Shown here: positions 14,172 to 14,563 of the stretch, one piece after another
How positions within the stretch are numbered: position 1 is the first letter of the stretch
Layout: each line of letters starts with the position of its first letter
Assembly: GCA_945622055.1 (NCBI GenBank)
Contig: CALZBV010000041.1
Coordinates: forward strand, 1-14,563
Direction: 5' to 3'
DNA from: an uncultured Clostridia bacterium
GTDB taxonomy: Bacteria > Bacillota > Clostridia > Lachnospirales > Lachnospiraceae
Length of the DNA stretch: 14,563 bases
Position numbers and translations under genes: made by a program
Notes under the pieces: model-generated
Told to the model about the DNA's origin: nothing
Databases searched by the model: none
Seen by the model: the letters and a program-made list of their open reading frames with translations, nothing else

Positions 14172-14563
14172 ATGTTTGCCGGAACTGTAGAGGATTTGAA
14201 GCTGTTTATGTCAGAATTACTCATTAGGGATACGTTTGATTCCTGGGAAGTCGTGGAAGCAAGAGCTGAGACTTTTTATGAGCTTTCGATTAACGGAAGA
14301 ATCAAAAGGTCTTTTTTTGATGATGAGACAGAGGTGCCGCGGGACTTTGTAACATGGAAAGAGATTAAGGACGTATTCTATCGGATGATACGCGGAAAGA
14401 GACTTCCGGGCCTGTTCCGGCTTGTGCTTTGTAAGGAAATGACAGAGACGGAGCGAATCTTACGGGAATGTGGGCACAGTGAATGTGAGGGCTCCCGCCT
14501 GCTTCTGAACATCCGGTATGGGGATGGACGTTGTGTTTTGACGAGTGGAGTATCTCATAAAAG
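14172..14563 (+). CDS. DUF5721-like protein of unknown function (partial, runs off the end)
   Basis: An open frame from ATG 14172 to the window end, 130 complete codons with no stop. AGAAAGGAAAG lies just upstream as the ribosome binding site. The start MFAGTVEDLKLFMSELLIRD, then E-L-S-I-N-G-R-I-K-R-S-F-F-D, W-K-E-I-K and I-R-G-K-R-L-P are reminiscent of DUF5721, an uncharacterised family I associate with Lachnospiraceae and relatives. No membrane span or signal peptide is visible, so it should be cytoplasmic. The family call is from memory of its pattern and is moderate; the function is unknown. Confidence 0.65.
   Translation, partial: MFAGTVEDLKLFMSELLIRDTFDSWEVVEARAETFYELSINGRIKRSFFDDETEVPRDFVTWKEIKDVFYRMIRGKRLPGLFRLVLCKEMTETERILRECGHSECEGSRLLLNIRYGDGRCVLTSGVSHK

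Overview
The window looks like chromosomal DNA of an anaerobic Clostridia member, most likely Lachnospiraceae. That inference rests on moderate GC, strong AGGAG-type ribosome binding sites, tight same-strand operons, a small Cys-rich protein, and a C-terminal gene that resembles a DUF5721-type family. I saw no phage, insertion sequence, CRISPR, tRNA or rRNA signature. Most of it is housekeeping and transport.

Layout. (1) 1-1351: the last codons of an upstream gene (probably a PaaK-type arylacetate-CoA ligase), a double-ACT-domain protein, and an amidohydrolase that overlaps it. (2) 1352-3036: a leader with three alternating copies of a 9-bp arm, then a sodium:solute symporter. (3) 3037-4122: a tandem 21-bp-period repeat, a promoter, a membrane-anchored N-acetylmuramoyl-L-alanine amidase and its terminator. 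(4) 4123-8340: a complete high-affinity phosphate operon, pstS-pstC-pstA-pstB-phoU. It is preceded by a possible 13-codon leader ORF coupled to pstS, has an intercistronic hairpin after pstS, and ends in a long bidirectional terminator. (5) 8377-9912 (minus): a PutP-type sodium/proline symporter with a recognisable promoter and a palindrome in its leader. (6) 10134-13759: an ABC-F ATPase followed by a GH13 glycogen-debranching-like gene that is interrupted by a one-base frameshift. (7) 13798-14563: a 67-residue Cys-rich protein on the minus strand, and the start of a DUF5721-like gene that runs off the window.

How they work together. PstS captures phosphate outside the cell, PstC/PstA carry it across the membrane, PstB powers transport, and PhoU links transporter state to phosphate signalling. 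The two SSF symporters import Na+-coupled solutes. The amidase remodels peptidoglycan.

The most unusual content is in region 6. The ABC-F protein has lost the conserved residues of one ATP site, spread over both of its nucleotide-binding domains, while the other site is intact. The GH13 protein has lost the nucleophile Asp, the region I motif and the region IV His-Asp, so it is probably not a normal glycosidase even if the frameshift is repaired. I found no convincing wholly new multi-gene system; the best leads are this pseudo-enzyme, the switch-like leader at 1403-1449, and the leader ORF in front of pstS.
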